In this document: piece by piece, positions 1-7,598 of the stretch
How positions within the stretch are numbered: the stretch's first letter is position 1
Layout: every line of letters begins with the position of its first letter
Source: Pseudomonas costantinii
Lineage (GTDB): Bacteria; Pseudomonadota; Gammaproteobacteria; Pseudomonadales; Pseudomonadaceae
Reading direction: 5' to 3'
Length of the DNA: 64,000 nt
Assembly (NCBI RefSeq): GCF_001870435.1
Contig: NZ_MDDR01000016.1
Coordinates: 186,001-250,000 of the forward strand
Made by a program: the position numbers and the translations under genes
Notes under the pieces: model-generated
What the model saw: the letters and a program-made list of their open reading frames with translations, nothing else
Told to the model about the DNA's origin: nothing
Database searches by the model: none

Positions 1-762
1 ATAGATCCACCACAGGGCGATGCTGCCCACTACCGCCACCAGGAATGCCGCCAGTCCGTCCACGCTCCAGGGCAACTCGGCAAAGGTGGCGCCCGTCACC
101 AGCAATGACTCCCCCAGGGCGATGATTACAAACAGGCCGCAGCGTTCGGCCATGTGGTTACCTTCCACATTCCAGTCCGCAAGCGTCGAACGCCCGAGAC
201 CCGGGACCCAGAAATACACCGACGGGGATATCAGCTCAATCAATAGAGCCAGGGCCCAGAAGGCCAGACGCTGCTCGCCTTCGAGCATCGCGCCGGTCAG
301 CCAGAACACTGCGGAACAGAGCATCCACGCCAGGATCCGCTGGAAATTACGGGTCATGTTCAACGACTCGCCGCGCACGGCCCACAACGCGAACAACGTG
401 CGTCCTACCTGCATAAATACGTAGGCGCCAGCAAACAGCAAGCCTCGATCGGTAAACGCCTTGGGGATCGACGAGGACAACAGCAGGCCGGCCACCATCA
501 AGCCGAACAGGCCGATGCGAACCGGTATTTTTTCCGGATCAAGCCAGTTGGTGACCCACGAGGTGAAGATCCATACCCACCACACAGCGACCATCATCAG
601 CGCCACCTGCACCGCGCCGCCGAGGGTCAGGTGGGCAAGCAGTGAATGGGACAATTGGGTCACGGCAAACACGAACACCAGATCGAAAAACAGCTCGACC
701 ATGCCAACCTTGCCGCTGTCATGATTGCCACGCCCACGCAGCAAGAAACGAGATGAGGTCAT
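1..762 (-). CDS. LtrA-like membrane protein (3' end outside window)
   Basis: Reading leftward from an ATG at 762, the frame is open to the window edge, giving 254 visible codons. The N-terminal motif VELFFDLVFVFAVTQLSH is the hallmark of the low temperature requirement A (LtrA) family, polytopic inner-membrane proteins of unknown biochemical role. Several hydrophobic segments follow (for example around GAVQVALMMVAVWWVW). A good Shine-Dalgarno (AGGGAG) lies about 7 bases upstream of the chosen start. The gene is only truncated by the window boundary. The family is clear; the function is not known. Confidence 0.85.
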   Translation of the reverse strand, partial: MTSSRFLLRGRGNHDSGKVGMVELFFDLVFVFAVTQLSHSLLAHLTLGGAVQVALMMVAVWWVWIFTSWVTNWLDPEKIPVRIGLFGLMVAGLLLSSSIPKAFTDRGLLFAGAYVFMQVGRTLFALWAVRGESLNMTRNFQRILAWMLCSAVFWLTGAMLEGEQRLAFWALALLIELISPSVYFWVPGLGRSTLADWNVEGNHMAERCGLFVIIALGESLLVTGATFAELPWSVDGLAAFLVAVVGSIALWWIY

Positions 763-788
763 CGGTGGATCTCCCTGAAAAGGCTATC

Positions 789-1724
789 TCAAGATTTTGG
801 CGCCAGTACCGGCAGCATGTCCCGCTCACTCATGAATGCCTCCAGCCGCGAGCGCATCCAGCGCTCCGCCGGGTCTGTATCGACATGACTGAGCCAGACC
901 ATAGATAAGTCCAGGGTCGGGGTTTCGAACGGGAACGGTTCGCAGAACAGATGCCCGCTGGCGGCCATGGCCTGGGCGGTGTAGTCGGGCAAGCTGGCGA
1001 TCATGTCGGTACCTGCGAGCAACGCCGGCAGCGCACTGTATTGCGGCACCGACAGCACCACATGACGCTTGCGACCAATCTCCGCCAGCCATTCATCGGC
1101 AAACCCGGACACGTTGGCAGTGTGGGACACCAGCACATGGGGCCGTGCGCAATATTCATCGAGGGTCAGCGGTTTGTCCGACGCATCGGCGCGCAGGATG
1201 CACGGGCGTATATGCCGCAATAACTTGCGCTTGGCATTTGCGGGCAGACCGCGGGTTTGGGTGATGCCGACGGTGATCTCACCAGACGCCAGCAGGTCGG
1301 GGATACGCCAGTAATCCACATGCTGAACCACAAACACCACCAGCGGCGCTTCCTGGCGCAAGGTGCGCAGCAAGGGCGGCAACAGGCCAAATTCGACATC
1401 ATCGGACAGGCCGATGCGAAAGGTCATGGTGCTGATGGACGGGTCGAAGTCGTGTGTCAGGCTCAGGGCCGACGACAATGAATCCAACGCCGGCGACAGG
1501 TGCTGAATGATTTCCTCGGCCCGCGCGGTAGGCTCCATACGGTGACCGACACGAATGAACAACGGGTCGTTGAACAATGTGCGCAAACGGTTGAGGGCCG
1601 AACTGATGGTCGGCTGGCCAAGAAACAGCTTCTCCGCCACCCGCGTCACATTGCGCTCGAGCATCAGTGCTTCGAAGACCACCATCAGGTTGATGTCGGC
1701 CTTGCGTAATTCATTACGATTCAT
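789..1724 (-). CDS. LysR-family transcriptional regulator (NodD-like branch)
   Basis: A 311-residue LysR-type regulator. The N-terminal winged helix-turn-helix is visible in NVTRVAEKLFLGQPTISSA, followed by LRTLFNDPLFIRVG, a segment typical of the NodD/LeuO-like branch. The substrate-binding domain follows (EFGLLPPLLRTLRQ region onward). I chose the ATG at 1724 (MNRNELRKADINLMV) rather than the upstream in-frame ATG at 1751, because family members start just before the DNA-binding domain and a GGGGCAGG stretch precedes it. It lies between the LtrA-like gene and the divergent small membrane ORF. Its target cannot be told from the sequence. Confidence 0.9.
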   Translation of the reverse strand: MNRNELRKADINLMVVFEALMLERNVTRVAEKLFLGQPTISSALNRLRTLFNDPLFIRVGHRMEPTARAEEIIQHLSPALDSLSSALSLTHDFDPSISTMTFRIGLSDDVEFGLLPPLLRTLRQEAPLVVFVVQHVDYWRIPDLLASGEITVGITQTRGLPANAKRKLLRHIRPCILRADASDKPLTLDEYCARPHVLVSHTANVSGFADEWLAEIGRKRHVVLSVPQYSALPALLAGTDMIASLPDYTAQAMAASGHLFCEPFPFETPTLDLSMVWLSHVDTDPAERWMRSRLEAFMSERDMLPVLAPKS

Positions 1725-1853
1725 CGGCGCCTGCCCCTTTCCCCAAGACAAGCCGCAGTTTAGAAAGCCCGCGGGGCTGCGTCTATGCGCACACTGTTCA
1801 TCCGGGGCCTTTGGGACTATAAATCAGCTTCCCAGGGTTACAGGAACACTGCC

Positions 1854-2030
1854 GTGCTGGTCATTCTTGCCTTAAGCGTCCTGCTCAGCGGGATTTTGCT
1901 CTGGGCCATCAAATTCATCGCCAACCCCACCGCCAGGACACTGCTGCGCGTTTTTGTCGGTTTATGCCTGGCGGCAGTGGTGGCTTATCTGGTGCTGGCT
2001 TCAGGGTTCCCGACCTCGTTACTGGTCTGA
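1854..2030 (+). CDS. small two-helix membrane protein, GTG start
   Basis: A 58-residue open frame with GTG start at 1854, preceded by AGGAA seven bases upstream. Nearly all of it is two hydrophobic segments (VILALSVLLSGILLWAI and VFVGLCLAAVVAYLVL) joined by a short polar turn (KFIANPTARTLLR), so it should be an inner-membrane protein. Codon third positions are GC-rich like its neighbours. It is divergent from the LysR gene and its last 46 bases overlap the 3' end of the convergent MFS gene. An in-frame ATG at 1785 exists but has a poor ribosome site. No function is recognised; a chance frame is still possible. Confidence 0.5.
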   Translation: MLVILALSVLLSGILLWAIKFIANPTARTLLRVFVGLCLAAVVAYLVLASGFPTSLLV

Positions 2031-3310
2031 CCCGCCTCTTGACCCTGGCGCAGCCGCAGCGCTGCCAATGCGGCTATGACCAACACCACCGCAATCACTT
2101 TCAAGCCGTTCATCGCGTTGCCGGTGCTCATTTCAATCACGCCCATCACCGACGGCCCGACAAACCCGCCCAACAACCCGCAGGCGTTGACGAAGCCCAG
2201 CCCGCCTGCCAGTGCGACGCCCTTGAGGCGTGAGGCCGGGTAGAGGAACACGATTGACTGCACCACAAAAAACATCACCGCTGACAGGCAAAACCCCAAC
2301 AGGCTGAACACCGGCCCCGACACCGACGCGATGCCCAACCCCAACGCCATGGTCAACAACCCGGTGACCAGCAGTCGACGCGCACGCCCCGGCGTGGTCG
2401 CAAATCGTGGCAGCCACACCGCGCCCAACGCCGCCGCAATCCAAGGCAGTGAGGTCAGCAAACCGACGCTCATGGTACTCAGCTCACCGTATTTGCTGAT
2501 GATGCTCGGCAGGAAAAAGATCACGGTGTAGACGGTGATCTGATGGCAAAAATACACAAAGATCGCCAGCAGGATTTGCGGGGTCAGCCAGTTTTTCAAC
2601 GAGTGCCCGCCCTCGCCTGCGCCCTCTTCGGTTTCCAGGGCGATGCGTTGTTCGATACCGCGCGCTTCTTCAGCCGTCAGCCACGGCGCTTTGCTCGGGC
2701 GGTCCGGCAACTTGCGCCACACCACCCAGGCGAACGCCACAGCCGGCAGCCCTTCGAGCAGGAACATCCATTGCCAGCCGTGCCACCCCATAATCCCGTC
2801 CATGCGCATCAGGGCCGCGCCCACCGGGCCGCCGATGATGTTGGCAAAGCACACGCCGAGCAGGAAATAACCGGTGGCCCGCGCCCGTTGCTCACGGTTG
2901 AACCAGTAAGTCAGGTACAGCATCACGCCGGGGAACAGGCCGGCTTCGGCAATGCCCAGCAGCAGGCGCAACACGTAGAACGAGGTCTCACCTTGCACAA
3001 AGGCCATGGCAGCCGAAATCAGGCCCCAGGTCACCATGATGCGCGCGATCCAGAACCGCGCGCCGACCTTGTGCATGATCAGGTTGCTGGGGATTTCCGA
3101 CAGCGCGTACGTCAGGAAAAACAACCCGGCGCCCAGCCCGTAAGCGGCGGCGGAAATGCCCAGGTCGACGTCCAGGTGATGCTTGGCCAGGGCAATGTTG
3201 GTGCGGTCCAGAAAACTCAGGATGTAGGCGATGATCAGCAAGGGCATCAACTTGGCGAACATCAGTTTGTTCAGCGCCTGCGGTTCGCGGGCCGGGGTGG
3301 CGGTATTCAT
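1985..3310 (-). CDS. MFS transporter, anion:cation symporter (ACS) type
   Basis: A 441-residue, 12-helix major facilitator. The N-terminal segment (LMPLLIIAYILSFLDRTNIALAKH, in two parts) and the helix 4-5 region (RLLLGIAEAGLFPGVMLYL) are typical of the ACS family, which imports organic acids such as tartrate, glucarate, phthalate or hydroxyphenylacetate with protons. The start at 3310 is preceded by AAGAGGAAC; the longer in-frame N-terminus upstream is low-complexity and covers an unrelated remnant. It is the last gene of the GntR-SDR-BKACE operon and is inferred to import its substrate, probably a hydroxy or sugar acid. The exact substrate is unknown. Confidence 0.88.
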   Translation of the reverse strand: MNTATPAREPQALNKLMFAKLMPLLIIAYILSFLDRTNIALAKHHLDVDLGISAAAYGLGAGLFFLTYALSEIPSNLIMHKVGARFWIARIMVTWGLISAAMAFVQGETSFYVLRLLLGIAEAGLFPGVMLYLTYWFNREQRARATGYFLLGVCFANIIGGPVGAALMRMDGIMGWHGWQWMFLLEGLPAVAFAWVVWRKLPDRPSKAPWLTAEEARGIEQRIALETEEGAGEGGHSLKNWLTPQILLAIFVYFCHQITVYTVIFFLPSIISKYGELSTMSVGLLTSLPWIAAALGAVWLPRFATTPGRARRLLVTGLLTMALGLGIASVSGPVFSLLGFCLSAVMFFVVQSIVFLYPASRLKGVALAGGLGFVNACGLLGGFVGPSVMGVIEMSTGNAMNGLKVIAVVLVIAALAALRLRQGQEAGQTSNEVGNPEASTR

Positions 3311-3440
3311 CGACAGTTCCTCTTGGCGCCCCGCCAGCCTGGCTGGGGAGCACATCAATGTTGTTCTAGGGTTGGAGTTGCACAACCAACGCCTGCGGGC
3401 GATGGGAGAACAGTTGCAGCAGCGCGCCGCACTCGCGCTG

Positions 3441-3545
3441 CTAGCCGTTGGCGCTGTCGATCCAATACCGCCGTTGTTGGTCGACGTCCCACACCGGGCC
3501 TTTGCCCGAGGTCGTCTTGACGTCCACAAGTACTTCGATACGCAT
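3441..3545 (-). pseudogene. remnant of SMP-30/gluconolactonase-family gene (N-terminus only)
   Basis: From an ATG at 3545, with AAGGGG ribosome site upstream, the frame reads 34 residues and stops at TAG (3441-3443). The residues GPVWDVDQQRRYWIDS match the conserved N-terminal blade of SMP-30/gluconolactonase proteins (pattern GPxWD...LYWxD). The remaining roughly 250 residues of the family are missing, and only about 130 bases separate the stop from the MFS start. The 311-base stretch between BKACE and MFS therefore holds a truncated gene start with its ribosome site. Such lactonases commonly sit in sugar-acid operons, fitting the setting. It could alternatively be a short peptide arisen by chance. 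Confidence 0.55.
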
Positions 3546-3621
3546 GGTGATCCCCTTATTGTTGTTGTGCGGGATGCAAGCCGCGCCAAGACGCAGCCCC
3601 GTTGTTAATGAAAAGGCAGGG

Positions 3622-4554
3622 TTAGAAATTTACTTGGTCACGCCCCTTGAGCCCGAGAATTTCCCGCGCTTCATCCGGTGTGGCGACCTTCAGGCCAAGG
3701 GCTTCGATCACCAAACGAATACGCCGCACCTGGTCAGAATTCGACGCCGCCAGTTTGCCCGGGCCGTCCCACAGCGAATCCTCCAGGCCCACCCGCGCGT
3801 TGCTGCCCATGGACAAGCCCATGGTGGCCAACGGAATTTGCCCACGCCCGGCACCGAGGATCGACCACACATAATCGTCGCCAAACAGGCGGTCGGCGGT
3901 GCGACGCATGTGCGCCAGGTCTTCCGGGTGCCCACCAATGCCGCCACGCAAGCCGAATACCGACTGGATAAACAGCGGCGGCTTGAGCAGGCCACGCTCC
4001 AGGAAGTGCGCCGCCGTGTATAAGTGCCCAATGTCGTAGCACTCGATTTCAAACCGGGTGCGGTTCTCGGCGCAGGAATTGAGGATGTGGGTGATGTCGC
4101 GGAAGGTATTGCGGAAGATCCGGTCGTCGCTCTCTTCCAGATAGGGGCGCTCCCAGTCGTGCTTGAACTCGGTAAAGCGGTTGAGCATTTCGTACAGGCC
4201 GAAGTTCATCGAGCCCATGTTCAGCGAGGCCAATTCCGGCTTGAACTGCATCACCGGCTGCAGGCGTTCTTCCACGCCCATGGTCGGGGCGCCACCGGTG
4301 GTGATGTTGATCACCACGTCGCTGGCGGCCTTGATCTGCGGCAGGAACTCGGCGAACAGCGCCGGGTCTTGGCTTGGGCGGCCGTCAATCGGGTCGCGGG
4401 CATGCAGGTGAACAATCGCTGCACCGGCTTCGGCGGCACCGATAGCAGCGTCAGCAATTTCCTGCGCGGTGATCGGCAAATGCGGCGACATTGAAGGCGT
4501 ATGAATCGCACCGGTGACGGCGCAGGTGATGATGACAGGACGATTTTTGGACAT
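3622..4554 (-). CDS. beta-keto acid cleavage enzyme (BKACE, DUF849 family)
   Basis: A 310-residue BKACE enzyme. This family condenses a beta-keto acid with acetyl-CoA and splits it into acetoacetate and a new CoA ester, using Zn2+ in a TIM barrel. The metal ligands are visible: His49 and His51 in IVHLHARD, and Glu258 in RVGLEDSLW. The ITTGG (about residue 84) and SVFGLRGGIGGHPEDL segments are also typical. The start at 4554 (MSKNRPVIITCAVTGA) has GGAG upstream; a longer in-frame extension is not family-like. It follows the SDR gene. Inferred role: the SDR oxidises a 3-hydroxy acid and BKACE cleaves the 3-keto product. The true substrate is unknown. Confidence 0.92.
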   Translation of the reverse strand: MSKNRPVIITCAVTGAIHTPSMSPHLPITAQEIADAAIGAAEAGAAIVHLHARDPIDGRPSQDPALFAEFLPQIKAASDVVINITTGGAPTMGVEERLQPVMQFKPELASLNMGSMNFGLYEMLNRFTEFKHDWERPYLEESDDRIFRNTFRDITHILNSCAENRTRFEIECYDIGHLYTAAHFLERGLLKPPLFIQSVFGLRGGIGGHPEDLAHMRRTADRLFGDDYVWSILGAGRGQIPLATMGLSMGSNARVGLEDSLWDGPGKLAASNSDQVRRIRLVIEALGLKVATPDEAREILGLKGRDQVNF

Positions 4555-4570
4555 GACGATTCTCCGACTT

Positions 4571-4578
4571 TTATTCTT
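4571..4578 (-). promoter_or_regulatory. possible Hfq/Crc catabolite-repression motif before BKACE
   Basis: On the minus strand the BKACE leader reads AAGAATAA directly upstream of the GGAG ribosome site. This matches the A-rich AANAANAA catabolite activity motif through which Pseudomonas Hfq/Crc represses translation of catabolic genes. The position beside the ribosome site is right; the match is short, so this is suggestive only. Confidence 0.4.
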
Positions 4579-4621
4579 ATGAAAAAAATCCTGGGTGCAG
4601 CGCGATGTGTTCTTCCGTGGC

Positions 4622-5410
4622 TTACAGGTACTCGACGTTACCGTCGACACTGATCGCTTGGCCGGTCACGTTGCGGGCGGCGGGCGAACAGAGGAACAAG
4701 GCCATGGCCGCGACGTCTTCGGCGGTGACCATGCGTTTGAGGGAAATCTTGTTGAGGTATTCCTGGCGCATCTCGGCTTCAGGTACGCCGACCTGTTCGG
4801 CACGGGCACGAATCACACCGTCCATACGCGGGCCTTCGACGATGCCGGGCAGCAAGGCATTCACCCGGATATCGCTCTCGCCCAGCTCCGAGGCGAGGGA
4901 TTTCATCAGGCCGACGATGGCCCATTTGGTCGCGGCGTACGGTGTGCGCCACGCGTAGCCCAGTCGCCCCGCTACCGAGGCGATATGCAGCAAATGGCCG
5001 TGGGGCGATTCCTTGAGCATCGGCACCGCATGGTGGGCAAAACGGTATTGCGCCGTCAGATTGATATTGATGGTGGCTTGCCATTCGACGTCGCTGATCG
5101 CGTCGATACCACCGGTGGGCCCGGCGATCCCAGCATTGTTGACCAGCACATCGAGGCCGCCGAAATGCTCGCGCTGGACCTTGAACACCGCCTCGATCTG
5201 CGCGGCATCGCTGACGTCGGCACGGGTGGCGACAGTGCCCGGGTACTTGTCGCGAAAGGCCGCCAGGGCGGGTTCGCTGACGTCACACACATGCACCTTG
5301 GCACCGGCCTCCAAATAGGCCGCCGCCAACACTTCACCGATGCCGGCAGCCCCGCCGGAAATCAACACACGTAACCCAGGATAGGGCTGCAGCCGCTGTA
5401 GGACACTCAT
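4622..5410 (-). CDS. SDR-family oxidoreductase (BKACE-operon dehydrogenase)
   Basis: A 262-residue classical short-chain dehydrogenase. The nucleotide-binding motif is at residues 18-26 (SGGAAGIGE), NNAG at 91-94, the catalytic Ser at 145 (HIASVAG) and the catalytic Tyr158-Lys162 pair in YAATK. The C-terminus (ITGQ-like VTGQAISVDGNVEYL) is complete. Its start overlaps the GntR stop by four bases, indicating translational coupling, and BKACE follows after a short gap. Inferred role: NAD(P)-dependent oxidation of a hydroxy acid to the beta-keto acid used by BKACE. Substrate specificity cannot be read from the sequence. Confidence 0.9.
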   Translation of the reverse strand: MSVLQRLQPYPGLRVLISGGAAGIGEVLAAAYLEAGAKVHVCDVSEPALAAFRDKYPGTVATRADVSDAAQIEAVFKVQREHFGGLDVLVNNAGIAGPTGGIDAISDVEWQATININLTAQYRFAHHAVPMLKESPHGHLLHIASVAGRLGYAWRTPYAATKWAIVGLMKSLASELGESDIRVNALLPGIVEGPRMDGVIRARAEQVGVPEAEMRQEYLNKISLKRMVTAEDVAAMALFLCSPAARNVTGQAISVDGNVEYL

Positions 5411-6129
5411 GCACGTTTACCTCCTGAAGCAGACGACCGCGCACGGTCGTTCTTGACGAGCAGGCGCGCCAGGGAGTCGGCGGCCTGCATGATGTCATCG
5501 GTCACCGCCGCGCGGGCGCCGGCACCATCGCGGGCGGCCAGGGCTTCGACAATTCGCGTGTGCGCCTCCATCGAGCGTTGCAGGTGAGCTTTATCGGGGG
5601 CGACCAGGGCAAAACACGGCCCCATGTGCAGCCAGAAGTTTTCCACCGCGGCCATGGTCAAGTCGGCCTGGGCGACTGCGTAAATGCGCCGGTGGAAGGC
5701 GAAGTTGGTCCACAGGTAGCGGGACACGTCGACTTCATCGGCGGCGTGCTGCATCTGCCGACACAGGTCGGTGATTTCGTCGAGGTCGGCTTTTTGCAAG
5801 AGCAAAACGGCCTTTTCCGCCAGCAACCCTTCGAGGGCTACCCGCGCATCACGAATTTCGCGCAGGCGGTCGACTGTCATCAGGCGTACACGCAAACGAG
5901 AGGTTTCGGTGACTTCAAAGGCGTTTTCGGCGCTGAGGCGTTGCAGCGCTTCGCGAACCGGCATCGGGCTGGAGCCGAGGGCTTCGGCGAGGCCGCGGAT
6001 GGTGAGTTTCTGGCCAGGTTGGAAACGGCCACTCATCAGCGCTTCGCGGATCTGGCGATACACCTGGTCTTGCAAGGTATCGCGGGAAACCTGACGCAGG
6101 GTGGGCAGGAGGAGCGGACCATCTGTCAT
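5407..6129 (-). CDS. GntR-family regulator, FCD subfamily
   Basis: A 240-residue regulator. The GntR winged helix occupies roughly residues 15-80 (YRQIREALMSGRFQPGQKLT, then AEALGSSPMPVREALQRL), followed by an FCD ligand-binding domain with metal-binding character (DARVALEGLLAEKA, FHRRIYAVA, and EAHTRIVEAL with candidate Asp/His ligands). It is the first gene of the SDR-BKACE-MFS operon and so probably a substrate-responsive autoregulator. A TGTGATCACA palindrome lies 38 bases upstream of its start. FadR-like GntR proteins often respond to small carboxylic acids, which fits. Confidence 0.9.
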   Translation of the reverse strand: MTDGPLLLPTLRQVSRDTLQDQVYRQIREALMSGRFQPGQKLTIRGLAEALGSSPMPVREALQRLSAENAFEVTETSRLRVRLMTVDRLREIRDARVALEGLLAEKAVLLLQKADLDEITDLCRQMQHAADEVDVSRYLWTNFAFHRRIYAVAQADLTMAAVENFWLHMGPCFALVAPDKAHLQRSMEAHTRIVEALAARDGAGARAAVTDDIMQAADSLARLLVKNDRARSSASGGKRA

Positions 6130-6166
6130 GAGTCAAACCTGTGTTGTCGTTCTTATGGCTTCAATA

Positions 6167-6176
6167 TGTGATCACA
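6167..6176. promoter_or_regulatory. GntR operator-like palindrome
   Basis: TGTGATCACA is a perfect 10-base palindrome in the gap between the GntR gene and the divergent lipoprotein gene. FCD-type GntR proteins typically bind short inverted repeats of similar form, so this is the best operator candidate for the BKACE operon. Confidence 0.5.
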
Positions 6177-6280
6177 AATCAAATATGTCAAATAATTTCC
6201 CGGAGACACAAGAGAGCCCTTGTCACCAAGTCACTGCCTGCCGATCATGCATGCCTCCAGGAACGGACGCCGCATATCCC

Positions 6281-6850
6281 ATGAAAATCCGCTGCATTGC
6301 CCTACCGCTGTTACTCGCTGGATGCGTGCCCCTGACGCCCTACAAGGCACCGGTCGAAGGCCCGCTGGCGCAGATAAAAAGTGAACTGAGCACCCACGAC
6401 AGCTACAACGAATGGCTGAGCGTCAGGGTATCGACGGACGTTGATTGTCTTGAAGGCAGGCAGGCGACACGGAATAAGGAAACCGCATTGTTCTCGGTGC
6501 ACAGCACCACTTCACGTCCGGCCGGCTACGTGGATATCGCCGCCAACCAACCGCTGCACCTGGTGATGGGTGGCCTGGCAAGCGCCGATCAACGTTGTAC
6601 GATTGAGTTCGTCACCGAGTTCGCGGCCGGTAGGCGCTACGTGCTAAAAGGCGGGATTGTTGACACCGCCTCTGCGCACGGCCGCCTGTGTCGGATTGAC
6701 GTGGTCAATGCCGATACCGGAACCTCGCTCGTTCAATTCGAAACACCGACCCAAGTGACTCCCGCCCCCACGGAAAGCTATGCCAGGAGGCAATTTATGG
6801 CTCACCAAGGCTGCTATGTGCCATCACCCAACAAGGATCGCCAACCATGA
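6281..6850 (+). CDS. putative outer-membrane/envelope lipoprotein
   Basis: A 189-residue protein starting at 6281 with a short signal peptide and lipobox LLAGC (Cys about residue 15), so it should be lipidated at that Cys. The rest contains four further cysteines (VDCLEG, QRCTIEF, GRLCRID, HQGCYVP), which could form two disulfides. I do not recognise a domain. Its stop overlaps the start of the next gene (ATGA). A longer upstream in-frame extension to 6101 runs through the promoter region and was not used. The ribosome site is weak (AGGAACGGA, rather far upstream). Confidence 0.7.
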   Translation: MKIRCIALPLLLAGCVPLTPYKAPVEGPLAQIKSELSTHDSYNEWLSVRVSTDVDCLEGRQATRNKETALFSVHSTTSRPAGYVDIAANQPLHLVMGGLASADQRCTIEFVTEFAAGRRYVLKGGIVDTASAHGRLCRIDVVNADTGTSLVQFETPTQVTPAPTESYARRQFMAHQGCYVPSPNKDRQP

Positions 6851-7236
6851 AATTCGCCTACACCATCATCTACGTTCCCGACGTCGCCGCCTCCCTGGAG
6901 TTCTTCGAACAAGCCTTCGGTTTCAGTCGCCGTTTCCTGCATGAATCAGGCACCTATGGCGAGTTGGAAACCGGCGAGACCACCCTCTCGTTTGCCGCGC
7001 ATGAATTGGGCGAAATGAACTTCAAAGGTGGCCATATTGAGGCGCACACCTCCGGAAAACCCTTGGGAATGGAAGTGGGATTTGTGACAGAGGATGTGCT
7101 CGCCGCTCATGCCAAGGCACTTGCACAAGGCGCAACAGAACTCTCGGCGCCGAGCACCAAGCCTTGGGGGCAAGTCGTGTCTTATGTGCGCTGCCCGGAT
7201 GGAACGCTGGTGGAGTTGTGCACCCCGGTCCATTGA
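6847..7236 (+). CDS. VOC-family (glyoxalase/dioxygenase fold) protein
   Basis: A 129-residue single-chain vicinal oxygen chelate protein. It opens with the typical VPDVAASLEFFEQAFGF segment and ends with the second half-motif (PDGTLVELCTP), in which the Glu is a usual metal-ligand position. Such proteins bind divalent metals and act as glyoxalases, isomerases, thiol transferases or drug-binding proteins; the member here cannot be assigned more closely. It is translationally coupled to the lipoprotein gene by a four-base overlap. Confidence 0.8.
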   Translation: MKFAYTIIYVPDVAASLEFFEQAFGFSRRFLHESGTYGELETGETTLSFAAHELGEMNFKGGHIEAHTSGKPLGMEVGFVTEDVLAAHAKALAQGATELSAPSTKPWGQVVSYVRCPDGTLVELCTPVH

Positions 7237-7253
7237 TCAGGGCAACACAATTT

Positions 7254-7400
7254 TCAAGGTTTCAGCGGACGTTCCTGATCCAGCTCGGAAAGCTCTGTGC
7301 CATCGTCGGGATGCTTCCAGGTCTGCGGTTTTTCCTCCTCACGTGGTTGCCGGGGTTTCTCATTCTCCGGCTCATCCCGCCGTTTCTGTTCGTTAGCCAT
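7254..7400 (-). CDS. small hydrophilic protein, 48 residues
   Basis: Start at 7400 is supported by a strong ribosome site (GGGAGGTGG). The product is almost entirely charged (NEQKRRDEPENEKPRQPREE and then KPQTWKHPDDGTELSELDQE), with no hydrophobic core, so it is probably unstructured. It runs convergently with the VOC gene, 17 bases away. No function is recognised; the ribosome site is the main reason to believe it. Confidence 0.6.
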   Translation of the reverse strand: MANEQKRRDEPENEKPRQPREEEKPQTWKHPDDGTELSELDQERPLKP

Positions 7401-7572
7401 TGCCACCTCCCATCCGTAAGAATTGGTCACACCTTTAAGCATAGAACAGGGCCGGGATTTTGGTCGCGCCTGGCGATTGATAACCTTCACGCATCAATAC
7501 ATCCAAATAACTCACTTATCATTTCTAAATGTGTCAGCCACTATCCGCGGTCTTAAGCGAAACAAGCACTTT

Positions 7573-7580
7573 AAAAAGAA
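7573..7580 (+). promoter_or_regulatory. possible Hfq/Crc motif before tricarboxylate transporter
   Basis: AAAAAGAA fits AANAANAA and lies just ahead of the GGAG ribosome site (7584-7587) of the citrate/trans-aconitate transporter gene. Placement is as expected for catabolite repression in Pseudomonas; the match is short and A-rich stretches can occur by chance. Confidence 0.35.
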
Positions 7581-7598
7581 CGCTGGAGACACAAAACC

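Noticed and set aside
2543..3520. 325-residue plus-strand frame
   Set aside because: Antisense to the MFS gene and very rich in His, Gln and Arg; no domain.
3311..3589. N-terminal extension of the MFS gene (93 residues)
   Set aside because: Arg/Ser/Cys-rich and unlike transporters; a good ribosome site precedes the ATG at 3310, and another frame holds the lactonase remnant.
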